Made by a program: the position numbers and the translations under genes. Below, in pieces: positions 45,066 through 56,290 of a stretch of 64,000 nt of DNA. Origin of the DNA: Prunus persica. Its lineage: Eukaryota > Streptophyta > Magnoliopsida > Rosales > Rosaceae. The notes under the pieces are model-generated. The model was not told where the DNA came from and did not search any database. It was given only the letters and a program-made list of their open reading frames with translations. How positions within the stretch are numbered: the stretch's first letter is position 1; every line of letters starts with the position of its first letter. The stretch lies in the NCBI RefSeq assembly GCF_000346465.2, contig NC_034009.1, positions 27,300,561 through 27,364,560 on the forward strand, read 5' to 3'.

Positions 45066-46839
45066 GTATGTTTTTAATGTTTATTGTTTTTTTAAAAAAA
45101 ATATATATGATTAGTTTGATAATTGAGTAATTAAGAAGCTTCATTTGTTAATTATGATTAATTGTTGATTGATTCTGCAAAAGGGTAGTAGAGGAGAACT
45201 ATTTCTCTATTTCCATTTCATTGCATCTTTTTCCTTATTTTTCTCCATGTGTTACTTATCAGGATATGAGAAAGAGAATTAGATAAGGAAACAAAAATAG
45301 GGAAGTTTTTCTCGTGGCAGAGGCTTATAGGTTTAGTGTTTGGATTAAATTGTGGTCATGATTTTAGGCATGGAAAGTGTGTTGACAAGTAGCAGTGTGT
45401 TGATATCTGGTGACTAGACATAATGTTTGATTGATTAGTTGGGTATGCATGTACACTTCTAAATGTGTAAGTAAGGAATCTATAAAGTGTGATAAACCTA
45501 ATTTTGGTGGGAGGATTTTTGCTCGTTACTTTAACTTAAGGTGTATGTCTATTATTTGTTTTAACGTTTGATACGTGTCCATAAGTATAACAATAGTTAT
45601 ATAAATTAAAGCAATAAGTTAACTATAATTATATCTATAAATACGTATCAAGTATTAAGAAGGTTGATGAGCATACACCTTGAGTTAAAGTGGTGAGCAA
45701 AAATATCACACGGCAATTCCTTTTGTGAGTGGGAACTTGGTGTTGATTTATTATGAGAAGAAAGTAGAAAGAAAACGGACCTACTTCATTTTAATCTCAC
45801 ATATATAATATGAATCTTACTTTGTGGTTGAAAATGAAAAGGTTAATACAAAATGTGGGAATTGTGTATTCTAGAAGCAAAAAGATGGAAGCTATCGAAT
45901 TTACCTTTTGTTAGTAAAATATTGTTTTGAAGTTGCAATTTTTCACCTCTTTTGTTTGTTTGTTTAATTACAATATTGCAGATTGATCTTTGTCTCCTTA
46001 TTTGGCTGGTTATTAGAGATATTTTTGTATGCAAACTGCACACCAACCCTTACGCACTACAACTTAATGGGCACAGAGAGTGGACACAAAAAACCGCACT
46101 ACTTTAAACAAACACAAGACATTTTGGTCATAAAAAACATTATTGATTGATTTCATCATTTTGAACTTGATGTAGTTATACATCTTTGTCATATCTTTGC
46201 ACTACCATAATGAAAGTGGACCATTCTACCCTCGTATGCGAACACGTAATTACTAGTTGTTATCAAAACTATAAATACACAGAAAAGCACGGTAGTGGTA
46301 GTAGATAGATCATACCTGTTTTCAGTTGTCATGATTTTGATATTTCCAGGTAGGTTCACATGGCTCTGGACAATGGATGTCTAGTGGATTTTCATACCTT
46401 TTTTTTCAATTGCTTCAAAATGAAGATATCAATTTATTCATTTATTTATCTAAGAAAACACAGCAATTACAATAATAAAAAAATATATATAAAACAAACA
46501 AATTTAAATAAAATAATAAACAATAAATGGGCTCGGCCCAGGCCCCTGCATGCAGTGGGCCCATCTCAGCCTCCCACACGGAACCTACTACGAAGAAGCC
46601 AGGCCACGTAAGTGCCACGTACACAGAACCGCGTTGTACTAACCCGGTTGTGTGATGGCGCTGACTAGCCTTTGTCTTAGCTCACAAGCACTACAAATAC
46701 AAATGCAAGGATAGGATATCTCATCCGCTTGCGTGTCTGAATCCGAAACTGAAAAAAGCCCAATTAGATTCAAACCTTCTTCAACATTTTTCCTTCTCTG
46801 AGTTAAAATCTTCAACTCTATTTTTTCTGTTCCAATCAG
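45066..46839 (+). other. Long intron or intergenic spacer between DUF569 modules
   Basis: Begins with a GTATG donor and ends with a pyrimidine-rich acceptor TTTTTTCTGTTCCAATCAG at 46839. It also contains GGCCCA/TGGGCC words (46535-46565) and CCACGT words (46605-46622), which would suit a promoter of a separate downstream gene. The sequence does not decide between the two. Confidence 0.5.
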
Positions 46840-46866
46840 ACCAATTCGAACAAGTTCAGAATCGGC

Positions 46867-47961
46867 ATGAACCTCTTCCAAAACGCCAAGGCGGTGCGCC
46901 TCCGCAGCCACCACGACAAGTACCTCCTAGCCGAGGAGGACGAAGAGTCCGTGACCCAAGACCGAAACGGGTCATCCAAGAAGGCCCGATGGACCGTCGA
47001 GTTCGTACCCGAATCCGATACCATCATCCGCCTCAAGAGCTGCTTCGCCAAGTACCTCACCGCCTCCAACCAGCCCTACCTGCTCGGCATGACCGGCCGG
47101 AAAGTGCTCCAGACTCTGCCCCGGCGGCTCGACTCCTCGGTGGAGTGGGAGCCCATCAGAGAAGGCACCCAGGTCCGGCTCCGGACCCGGTACGGCAACT
47201 TCCTCCGAGCCAATGGGGGCCTGCCTCCGTGGCGGAACTCGGTGACCCACGACATTCCTCACAGAACCGCCACTCAAGATTGGGTTTTGTGGGATGTGGA
47301 TATCGTCGAGATTCATATTCAGTCTCCGGTGCATAAACCTTCGGCCCCACAGCCTCTTCCCCATTCCGATTCCCTGGAATTCGATTCCAGCTCCCCTTCT
47401 GCTGTTTCGATCAAATCCGACCATTTTTCCAGACAAGAGGTTTGTTTAAGAATTGGGATTTTCTATTTTCTTCCTTAAATCTTTAAAGTTGAAATCTTTC
47501 GAATTTTGAGTAATATTTTTTTCATGTTGGTGTTGCAGTCGAGTGATTCTTATGCGGAGTCGCCACCAAAATCGGAGGGGAGGACAATATATTACCATAT
47601 AGCTGAAGATAATGGTGATGTGGACGATGAAGCAGCGCAGGGTTACTCTATGACCTTCAAAGGAAATGGGGTTGAAGAGTTGACTCGTAAACTGGAGGAA
47701 GAGACAGGAATTGAGGGTCTCATTGTGTGTGCTCGAAGCCCTTTGAATCGCCAGCTCTTTCCCCTTCGCTTGCAGCTTCCCCCAAACAATGTCACTATGC
47801 AGGTTGTTCTGGTGATGTCAAGTTCAAAAGGTGAGCCTTTTATTAGTTTCTAGCTTGTTAACATAATCTGTTCTCGGACTTGGAATGGTTTTCTGATTTG
47901 TTTTGTTTTACATTTTGATGCATCAGTTGGGCAATCTCTTGCAAAACAAGGTTTATTATAG
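46867..47961 (+). CDS. DUF569 protein, second module (separate gene or continuation)
   Basis: As a separate gene it has exons 46867-47439, 47539-47830 and 47927-47961 and encodes 299 residues. The DUF569 module has MNLFQNAKAVRLRSHHDKY, NQPYLLGMTGRKV, SSVEWEPIREG and GNFLRANGGLPPWRNSVTHD. After a Ser/Pro-rich linker comes a second conserved domain, GRTIYYHIAED to SPLNRQLFPLRLQLPPNN, known from the same plant family. The frame is also open upstream to a good acceptor at 46839, which would join it in phase with the first module to a 514-residue two-module protein. Both designs exist in plants. The product is likely cytoplasmic; function unknown. Confidence 0.88.
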
Positions 47962-48556
47962 GAGGGAGGTATCAAATGGAAATCAAAGTTTTGGTCAGGC
48001 TACTGCGTCTTCTGTACATATCGATTAAGACTTGTTTGTATGTTAAATCTTAAAAGAATTCGAATCAACGATAATGGGGGGAAGCCCTTTCTTTAGTTGA
48101 TGTCTTGGCTATGGTGGAAGGACATATGCTAACGTTGTTGCCTTGAAATGTATGAATTCATGGCTTTGTTCCTCCTCCTCCTGCTGCCAGTTCTTCCTGT
48201 GACAATTATTTGTGGATTAATCATTTATTTATTTATTTACGTATTTTGGTGGCTTAAACATGTGCTACTTTGAAATCTGAGGAACATGATTTATCCCACC
48301 CAAGACTTTCTCCCGCTTTAAACGCAGGTTATTGATAGACCCCTAATGGGAAACAGGTGAAGATTCTTTGACCCCAAACCAAACCCACGAGCTAATTTCT
48401 TTTTTAATTATTGTTTAGAATGTGACTTGTTCTCTCACAACAACGTGCGAAGGCAAACGCCAAGCCTCTTGCCTGAAAAATGTCGACGAAATGTTGGCAA
48501 ATAGCCTTTTTCTATACATTTGCTGACTCGTGATACAATCATACAACTATGAAAAG
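47962..48556. other. Convergent 3' spacer
   Basis: No feature recognised between the DUF569 gene and the PPR gene. Confidence 0.5.
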
Positions 48557-48763
48557 TTACCAATAATCCATACAAGAGCAGATGCCGTCTCTGAAGTGAT
48601 GAAATCGAGCACGATCTCTCATGATAATCTCCATGTTGAATATTTTACAGATCAATTTGGTTACCTTATGGCAGTCATTGCATATCCTCAGGTTCTTGAA
48701 TATGCGTATAGGCACGCCAGGGTTCAAGCTCAAGAGCCCAAAAGCAATGGCTATTCTCTCACT
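48557..48763 (-). pseudogene. Frameshifted C-terminal part of the DYW deaminase domain
   Basis: Frame different from the main [20 protein letters not shown], then [27 protein letters not shown] and CSCMDYW-stop at 48557. The CxxCH zinc-binding motif and terminal Asp-Tyr-Trp are intact. The segment that should link it to the ORF (normally about 30 residues, including the His of the HxE motif) is replaced by 16 bases; the codon before Ser-Glu is CCT (Pro). Confidence 0.88.
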
Positions 48764-48776
48764 AGGTCATGACCCC

Positions 48777-50357
48777 TTATTCAAGCCTTTCTTTAAACAC
48801 ATCCAGAACCCTATATATTTCTCTACTGCGAGGGTGAGATATGTCCCCTGCAAAAAATTCATGGGTAACACCATCTATCTCTATCAAACTACAGCCGGGC
48901 TCTTTCACTACACCGTCATCTGTCATTAGTTTTCTAATCGATCCAACGTCGTTCCAACGGCTAGCTGAAGCATATACTCTTGACAGAAGCACGTAAACAC
49001 CACTAGAAACACCTCCTAGGCCTCCTGTAGACTCGAGGATCTGCCTGGCCACTTCTTCACTTAGCTCAACACTAGCGTGCTGCTTACTACATGCATCAAG
49101 AAGACTCCTCCATATTACAATGTCGGGTTTCATGGGCATTGTTGTCACCAAATTCAATGCTTCGTAGATGAAGCCGGCACGTGCCAAGAGATCAGCTAGG
49201 CATCCGTAGTGTTCTAATCGGGGTTCAATCCTGTACTTGTTTACCATCATTTCGAAAAACTTGCGTCCTTCGTTTACCATGCCTCTGTGATTACATGCAC
49301 TCAGAACACCAACAAATGTGATAGAATTGGGCGCAAAGGTCTCCCTTTTAACCAAACGTTCAAAATATTTCAAGGCAGCCTCAGCTTGACCATGCATGGC
49401 AAATCCTAGAATCATATAATTCCATGTACTTACATCACGTTTTGGCATTCTGTCGAAGACTTGCTGAGCAATTTCCAAGGACCCACATTTGAAATACATA
49501 TCAATCAACGAAGAGTTTATCAAAACATCGTTAGCCAGACCACCATCACACTTCCTCAACACATAAGCATGAGCCCACATCCCAAAATACAAAGCACCCA
49601 AACCAGCACAAGCATTTATAATGCTCTGCATTGTGTACCCATCGGGCTCAAACATCTTCTGCATTTCACCAAACAGTTTCAGCGCAGTCTCAAACTCGCC
49701 AGCCCGAACAAACGAATCAATCATAACATTCCAGGACACAACGCTTCTTTCGCGCATTTTCTCAAACACCTTCTTCGCCAATTCCAAACGCCCACAAGAA
49801 GCGTACAAATGAATCAAACTGTTGTTAATATAAACATCCGAATCAAACCCAAGTTTAACAGCGTTGGCATGCGCTTGTTTCCCTTCGGACAAGGCAAACA
49901 AGTAGGCACAAGCTCTAAGAACAAAAGGGAACGTATATTGATCGGGCATAGCAACCCCGTCAGCTAACATTCTACAGTAAAGCAACATGGCCTGCTCTTC
50001 GCGCTGAGAGCTTCGTGCGCAGGCCCTGAGGAGAGTGTTCCACATGAACGAATTGGGGTTCTCAATCTGATTGAAAACCCGAAACGCGTAGTTGATATCG
50101 GCGAGCGAAGAGAAATGGAGAATTCGGCTATGGAGGAAGAGGGTGTGTGGGTTTGTGGTCGATGTGGCGCGCAATGTGTGAGCGTGTATCTGCTTGAGCT
50201 GAGACATGTCCGTACACTCGTTCAACAGGTGGAGAAGATGGGTGTGGAGGTGGGTGCGTGAGTCTCCATTATTGGAGCTGTGAAGAGGGAGATGATGATG
50301 AGGACGTGGGGTTGGTGTGATTGCCAGGACCATTGCCGCGCTGCCAAATCTTTGCAA
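48777..50357 (-). CDS. CRR28: CRR28-like chloroplast RNA-editing PPR protein lacking its DYW domain
   Basis: Single exon, 526 residues. The N-terminus may be a plastid transit peptide (start at 50357; Met9 at 50333 is an alternative). LLNECTDMSQLKQIHAHTLR opens the PLS-type PPR tract (about 75-410), followed by the E motif (KPDIVIWRSLLDAC...ELSEEVA, about 410-490) and E+ (IEIDGVTHEFFAGDISHP, 491-520). From memory the sequence matches Arabidopsis CRR28, which helps edit ndhB and ndhD transcripts in plastids. The frame stops at KERLE, where the DYW deaminase should continue; its remainder lies downstream in another frame (48557-48763). PPR, E and E+ parts are undamaged, so the protein may still work without DYW. 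Confidence 0.9.
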   Translation of the reverse strand: MQRFGSAAMVLAITPTPRPHHHLPLHSSNNGDSRTHLHTHLLHLLNECTDMSQLKQIHAHTLRATSTTNPHTLFLHSRILHFSSLADINYAFRVFNQIENPNSFMWNTLLRACARSSQREEQAMLLYCRMLADGVAMPDQYTFPFVLRACAYLFALSEGKQAHANAVKLGFDSDVYINNSLIHLYASCGRLELAKKVFEKMRERSVVSWNVMIDSFVRAGEFETALKLFGEMQKMFEPDGYTMQSIINACAGLGALYFGMWAHAYVLRKCDGGLANDVLINSSLIDMYFKCGSLEIAQQVFDRMPKRDVSTWNYMILGFAMHGQAEAALKYFERLVKRETFAPNSITFVGVLSACNHRGMVNEGRKFFEMMVNKYRIEPRLEHYGCLADLLARAGFIYEALNLVTTMPMKPDIVIWRSLLDACSKQHASVELSEEVARQILESTGGLGGVSSGVYVLLSRVYASASRWNDVGSIRKLMTDDGVVKEPGCSLIEIDGVTHEFFAGDISHPRSREIYRVLDVFKERLE

Positions 50358-50851
50358 CGCCGTGAGAGATCATAAGCACACTGTTATTTTATCTTTTATG
50401 AAAAAATCACCTATATATTTTTTGTCGTGTGAATATGAAAATATCTACATATTTTATTATGCATACGAATATTATATGTATTTCTTTGTCAATTATTAAA
50501 TTTAAATTACTGTTTATCATTGTGGGGACTTTTTCGTTCCGGCAGCTACTGCAAGCCTGGGCTGTTGTAAAGAGCCAAATGTGTGAAAATTGCCCATTGG
50601 TCTGAGTTCAAGAATTAGACTCCAAAAATACTTCGAAAAGGTAGCTGAGCCTTAGTCAGCACTTTGATTACCTTCACCAGCAAAACTAATAGTCGCTTAC
50701 AGATAAATACTTAGCTTGACATGAGAGGCTTGTGGCATGGAAGCAAATGAGTCATGCGTTTAGCATTAAAGAGAGAGAGGGTTGTGATTTCCAATGAGAA
50801 ACAAGGGTTTAAGGTAAGGGAAGAAGGGTATTTTGAGAGGATTCGTTAAAA

Positions 50852-50886
<35 letters not shown>

Positions 50887-52431
50887 TGAGAAGAACAATG
50901 AGTGTGTTGAGTAATTTTCTGGCAGCCTGACAAAAGCTATGTCAGACTCTGAAATGGCTTGCCATAAGAGAAAATGGGAGGAGATGGAGGAATAGGGCAC
51001 GAAATTGCAGGGCTTTAGGAGTGAGAGATAATACTTGCTCTCTGGATGTGGGTTATAGCTAGTGGTGAAGTAGTGGGTGTGATTTTTGATGATGGGTAGG
51101 AAATGCCTATTTGTATAGGCGCTGAAAACTCTTTCTTCCCAAGAAACCCTAGATGGTTCCTCTCAAATCTGCCAAGTCTCTCTCCCCCCCCCCCCCTTTT
51201 CTCTTCTCTTCTTTTGATTCATTCCTATTTTGTGAAATATTCCTTAGCCCAAACACTCAAAGACAAGATTTTTGGAGGCTCTAGAGCCTTCCCGCAGCTG
51301 TTTCAGTGGCAATCTCCTATCTTTGGTTATCATATCTCTTTCTTTTCTCCCCTATCATGACAAGAGCTGGTAGGAGAAAGAGATGGGTAACAATGTTGGT
51401 CTGAAGGGTGCTGCGTGCACTAATATCCTTTGGTTCTTCAAGTGGTTTGCCTTGGGTTTGTTTCTTGACCATGTGCTGGAGACTCCCAGCTGTCCACTTT
51501 CGTGAGTGGCTTTTGGCTTCTGTAGTTGTTTTGTCTCCAGCTATGTGCTAGAGACTTTCATATATTTTCTTGGCCATTTGGGCCTTCCTAAGGTGATGGG
51601 TTAGTGTACTAAAGGAATGGGCCAGCCTCCTAGAGTGATGGACCATTTTTATTAGAGTGATGGGCACATTTTATAAAGTAATGGGCTACCTATTTCCTAA
51701 AGTATTGGGCTATTTTCCTAAAGTATTGAGCTTTTTTCTCTCCTTTATGCTCACCCACATATTTGGGCTCAAGAAATGGGCTTGAGTTTTGGGACTTCGA
51801 AGCAGCCCAAAACTTCCATTTCTTGGTTTATCAATGGGCCTCATGAAAGCTCGTTACCATCCATACCACAACCCACTCAGCAAGCTCCGGGCATTTGCAT
51901 GGCTTGAGCCCACTTAAGCTTGTAGCCTAGCTATGTGTAAAATAATGATTTTCCGCTTGGCATTGCATGTCGATTGATGTGCTTGAATTTTATCGTCTTT
52001 GAAAAGGGATATTATGCTTGACGGGATAATTAGCATGAGTTTGTAGAGCCAGTGCCTTTTATAGGCTTATTTCAATTCTTAGCGTGACGAATTGCATATT
52101 TTGGCATGGCACATGGTCGTGGCTTGTGCAAGTGTGCATGACGAACTTTCGCAAACCCAAATTGGGTTTCTTCTCGGTAAAGTATCGCATTGGGCCTGGA
52201 ATTTATTTGGGCCAAACCTTGAATTTTTTAGGTCTCAACAATCCAGTTTGACATTGCTGTACTGTGAAAATAATCGATGTCAGATTTGTTGTGAGAGAAA
52301 TCAGTTTAGCGTTAGGTAAACTTTTTGTTAAAAGTGTTGTTGGTACAATAATCAGTTTCTAAGTGTCTGGTAAATTTTTTGTGTGAAAGTGTTGTGAGCG
52401 TTGTATAATGACTAAAAATGGTATTATGTTA
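50358..52431. other. Intergenic stretch between CRR28-like gene and Harbinger element
   Basis: No gene recognised. It holds a GA microsatellite (50851-50886), a C run (about 51184-51197) and several TGGGCC/GGGCTT words at 51570-51900. An LTR-like end in GGTCTCAACA near 52240 may be a retrotransposon remnant, but a partner was not found. Confidence 0.4.
50851..50886. repeat. (GA)n microsatellite
   Basis: GA repeats for about 36 bases with one interruption. Confidence 0.9.
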
Positions 52432-52627
52432 GAGTGGCTCCAGCGAAGGAGCCCAGCCCGAGGTAAGGGCAGAAAAAAAAAAAAATTTCGCTCCAGCGTG
52501 CAGCCCAGGCCCGGGTTTGGTGTGGGACCCACCAACTCGGGCCAGCCCGAAGGCCAAACCAGCCCCAGGTCCAAAACGCGGGTGCTGACGTCAGCGCTGG
52601 CGTCACGCTGACGTCAGCTAGGGCTGT

Positions 52628-52684
52628 CAAAAATTTTTTACCGTTGGCGCGTGCAATGCACGCGCCAACGGTAAAAAAATTTTG
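52628..52684. repeat. Near-perfect palindrome near the left end of Harbinger
   Basis: Arms of about 28 bases meet at the centre GCGCGTGCA-A-TGCACGCGC; only the length of an A/T run differs. It could extrude as a hairpin. It is GC-rich and placed about 200 bases from the element end, followed by GACGTCAGC-type words. Confidence 0.85.
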
Positions 52685-52978
52685 AATCAGCGCGCGCTGA
52701 CGCCAGCGCCAACGGTAGGCTGCCACGTGTCGCGCTCAGTGCCTTCCGATCTGCTTCTCCTTTCTAATCCAACGGCTGAGGCTTTTTTGGGTGAAAAAAA
52801 TATGAAAAAAAATTCTAAAAAATTCTAAAAAATTCTGGTATTTTTTTCTATAAATACCTATCAATACCCTTCACTTTCAACACCAATACTCTTACATTTC
52901 ATTATACTTCTACTAATATTCACTCTTTTTACACAACATTTTCCTCTTTTTCATCTAGCATTTTGATTTCATATTTTT

Positions 52979-54227
52979 ATGGCTTCTTCTATCGAAACCG
53001 GAGGGGCTTGGAGCACAATGGAAGATGTTTCTTTGTGTGAGGCTTGGCTCCAAATTTGTCATTGTCCCGTGTCCGGCAATGAAATGAAATTTTTTCATAT
53101 GTGGAAAAAAATTCATGCCGAATTTTGTGAAAAAATTCCGGGGTCTACTCGTACGGAGATGGCATTATCCAGTAGGTGGAAAATTCTCAATAAAGAGTTG
53201 GGAAAATGGAGAAATGCCCTAGCAAAAGCGATGGACAACTATAGAAGTGGGCAAAATCGTACTAACGAGGTAAGTATTTTATAATTTTTGTGTTATTAAG
53301 TTTAATCTCCTAATATATATATTTTGTTAATATTGCTTACATTTTCAATATGTTGTATATATTTTGTTAATATTGCTTGCATTTTCAATATTTTGTTAAT
53401 ATTGCTTGCATTTTCAATATTTTGTTAATATTGCTTGCATTTTCAATATGTTGTATATATTTTGTTAATATTGCTTGCATTTTCAATATTTTGTTAATAT
53501 TGCTTGCATTTTCAATATGTTGTATATATTTTGTTAATATTGCTTGCATTTTCAATATTTTGTTAATATTGCTTGTATTTTTAATATGTTGTTAATATTT
53601 CTTGCATATCCAATATATTTTAAATATTTATTGCATTTCCATTTTTTTGTTCAATAGATGATTCAAGCACAAATGTGGTTCGGTGCAACCGGGGGTGGCA
53701 AAAAAAGTTTCACCCATCATGAATGTTGGGAGGTGGTGAAATTTTGCAAACGCTTCGTAATTATTCCAACGGGTCCGGAGGTTGTGTTAAACGAGACGCC
53801 ACTCCGTGATTCAATGACATCGGATTCACCTCTTTATTCTCCTATGAGTCAAGACTCACCCATCGAAAAGGAGCCGAGGCCCATTGGCCGAAAGGCCGCG
53901 AAGGCAAAGAAGAAGGGTAATTCAAGCAATCAAAATTCACAATTTTTGGAGGAAATTGCAAGGCAAAACGGCATAAGAATAGAAATGGAGCAAAAACGCC
54001 AAGAGCACGAGTTGGCCCTTGATGCTGAGTTTGCACGTGAAAGGGAGTATTTGCGCAAAAAAGATATGGACAAGACAGATCGGGAAACCATGGCGATGAA
54101 TACAAGTCATATGTCCCCTGAAACAAAACAATTTTGGAAGCTAGAACGAAGGGATGTTATGAGAAGAAGACTTTTCCGGGATGATGGGCCTAGCAACACG
54201 GATTGGTTAAATGATGGAAACCATTAA
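52979..54227 (+). CDS. Harbinger ORF1, Myb/SANT-like DNA-binding protein
   Basis: Exon 1 52979-53269, intron 53270-53657, exon 2 53658-54227; 286 residues. The Trp-rich N-terminus (GGAWSTMEDVSLCEAW, RSGQ with SSRWKILNKELGKW) is the Myb/SANT-type trihelix of plant Harbinger ORF1. The C-terminal half is a NAM-associated-like domain with basic KKAKAKKKG and charged coiled-coil parts. ORF1 helps the transposase enter the nucleus and bind the ends. The intron contains a minisatellite. Confidence 0.85.
53330..53600. repeat. Minisatellite in the ORF1 intron
   Basis: About eight units built on TTGTTAATATTGCTTGCATT followed by TTCAATAT (28 bases), some with an added GTTGTATATATTT. It makes a spurious open frame (72 codons). 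Confidence 0.9.
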
Positions 54228-54509
54228 ATTAGTTAGCATATCTTTTATGTATTTGTATTTTAGTTGTTTTCTATTAAAGTTGTTATAATTCATGTATTTT
54301 ATTTTATTAGTAATTCATAATGACTTGTATTACATTTCATTATTTAATAAACAAAGCATTCAATAAATTACCTTTTTATTCAACATATTCCATACTTCAA
54401 ACAAAACATAATAAAAATAAAATTAAAAGTACAAACAAGGCACAATAAAAATAAAAACACAACCAAACCATACTAAATAAAACATAAGCAAAGCATCTAT
54501 TCTCCATCA

Positions 54510-55877
54510 TTAATCTTCATTGCCTTTCACCGCCCATAGATGCTCCATCAAGTGAAATTGACGCATTTCATGAATATACGAAGATTGCATCTCCGTATAT
54601 CGATCTATCATTCGGGTCATCAAATGACCATCCCTCACCAACGGTTCCGGCTCAAACGGTTCTCCATTTGGCCCCATGGGTCTTTCATAAATCCGTGTCA
54701 AAGCCGTGTTCATTGGATCCGGTTCGTAGACCTCTAAAGCATCATAATCGTACTCATCCTCCACAATCATATTATGGAGGATGATGCAAGTCATCATAAT
54801 GCTTCTGAGGATCTCCTCATCAAACATGCGGGCCGCACCTCGAATAATCAACCACCTGGCTTGAAGGATGCCAAAACACCTTTCGACATCTTTCCTATAT
54901 CCCTCTTGATATGTAGCAAATAATTTTTGCTTCTGGGATCGGGGATTTGGAATGGTTTTGACAAAAGTCGTCCACCTCGGGTAGATTCCATCAGCTAGGT
55001 AGTATCCTGTCTGGTATACTGTATTGTTGACTTCATAGGTGACATTGGAGCCCTGACCTCTCAATACATCGTTGAAGACGGGGGATTGACCCAGCACGTT
55101 GAGGTCATTTTGTGATCCTGCAACTCCGAAGAAGGCATGCCAAACCCATGTGTCGAAACCAGCAACCGCTTCAAGGATGATACTTTTTTGGCCTTTTCGA
55201 TTTCCATAATCACCTTGCCAGGCAGTTGGGCAATTCTTCCATTGCCAATGCATGCAGTCAATGCTACCAATCATTCCAGGGAATCCTCGAGCTTCGGCTT
55301 TTTGCAGAAGCCGTTGGAGGTCCCTGGGAGTAGGTCTACGCAGGTAGTCCCTAGTGTACAGAGTTTCAACAGCTTGACAAAATCTTACCAAAGCCTCCAA
55401 CGTAGTGGACTTCCCCATCCGGGCAATCTCATCCACCTGATCAGCAGATGCTCCATATGCCAACATTCGTATAACAGCTGTAAGCTTTTGCTCCGGAAGA
55501 AGCCCCAAAACCCCAGCAGCATCACACTTTTGAACAAAGTATGCATCATAATTGCAAATATCATGCATGACTTTATTGAACAAATGAGGTTGCATTCTAA
55601 ATCGCCTTCGAAAATCAACATCAGAGTACAAAGAAGTTGGGATAAAATAATCTTCCAAAAGATTCTTACCCCTAGAATGCCTATGTCTTTCCACATTCCG
55701 GCGGCGGCCGGCTTGTGAACTATGGCGGCGACCTTGGTTCTCTTCTTCTTCCAAAGCCACTGTTATGAGAACTTGCTCATCGACTTGTCTCTGCAACTCA
55801 TTGACTTCATCTGCTCTACGGTTTCTCTCTCTTCTTTCTCTCTCTTGTCTCTCCAAGCATCTCCTAAATTCTTCCAT
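54510..55877 (-). CDS. Harbinger ORF2, HARBI1-type DDE transposase
   Basis: 455 uninterrupted residues, a normal length. It has the three catalytic acidic sites: Asp in GSIDCMHWQWKNCP, Asp in YYLADGIYP, and Glu in KDVERCFGILQARW, spaced as in the DDE_Tnp_4 superfamily. The N-terminal part is Arg/Glu-rich and coiled-coil-like. The transposase cuts and pastes the element with ORF1; ORF1 lies convergent, 282 bases away. Confidence 0.92.
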   Translation of the reverse strand: MEEFRRCLERQERERRERNRRADEVNELQRQVDEQVLITVALEEEENQGRRHSSQAGRRRNVERHRHSRGKNLLEDYFIPTSLYSDVDFRRRFRMQPHLFNKVMHDICNYDAYFVQKCDAAGVLGLLPEQKLTAVIRMLAYGASADQVDEIARMGKSTTLEALVRFCQAVETLYTRDYLRRPTPRDLQRLLQKAEARGFPGMIGSIDCMHWQWKNCPTAWQGDYGNRKGQKSIILEAVAGFDTWVWHAFFGVAGSQNDLNVLGQSPVFNDVLRGQGSNVTYEVNNTVYQTGYYLADGIYPRWTTFVKTIPNPRSQKQKLFATYQEGYRKDVERCFGILQARWLIIRGAARMFDEEILRSIMMTCIILHNMIVEDEYDYDALEVYEPDPMNTALTRIYERPMGPNGEPFEPEPLVRDGHLMTRMIDRYTEMQSSYIHEMRQFHLMEHLWAVKGNED

Positions 55878-56029
55878 TCAGAATGAATGAAGTATGAATT
55901 ATAAACTCTCAGAAATGAAAATATAGAAAGATGTGGTGTGAGAGGTATGAGCTGAGACTCTGGTTTTATAGAAAAATTTGGCAAGATAGACATGCCACGT
56001 GGCTTGATTTTATTGGATGAAAATCATAT

Positions 56030-56290
56030 CTGAAATTTGAAATTCATCCGAAATTTGAACCCTAATTTGTATGAAATTCAAAATTTGAAATTCATCCGAA
56101 ATTTGAACCCAAATTTATCTGAAATTTGAATGTTGAAATTCATCCGAAATTTGAACCCAAATTTATCTGAAATTTGAATTTTGAAATTCATTCGAAATTT
56201 GAACCCAAAAATTTATCTGAAATTTGAACTTTGAAATTAATCCGAAATTTGAATCCAAATATCTTATCCGAAAATTTTATCTGATTATGA
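56030..56290. repeat. Subterminal ~50-base repeats of Harbinger
   Basis: About five imperfect copies of ATTTGAAATTCATCCGAAAT followed by TTGAACCCAAATTTATCTGA, between ORF2 and the right end. They may bind the element proteins or act in its promoter. Confidence 0.8.

Noticed and set aside
53377..53595. Open frame of 72 codons with repeated residues
   Set aside because: It is the intron minisatellite of Harbinger ORF1.
53842..54126. Minus-strand frame inside Harbinger ORF1
   Set aside because: Shadow of ORF1 exon 2.
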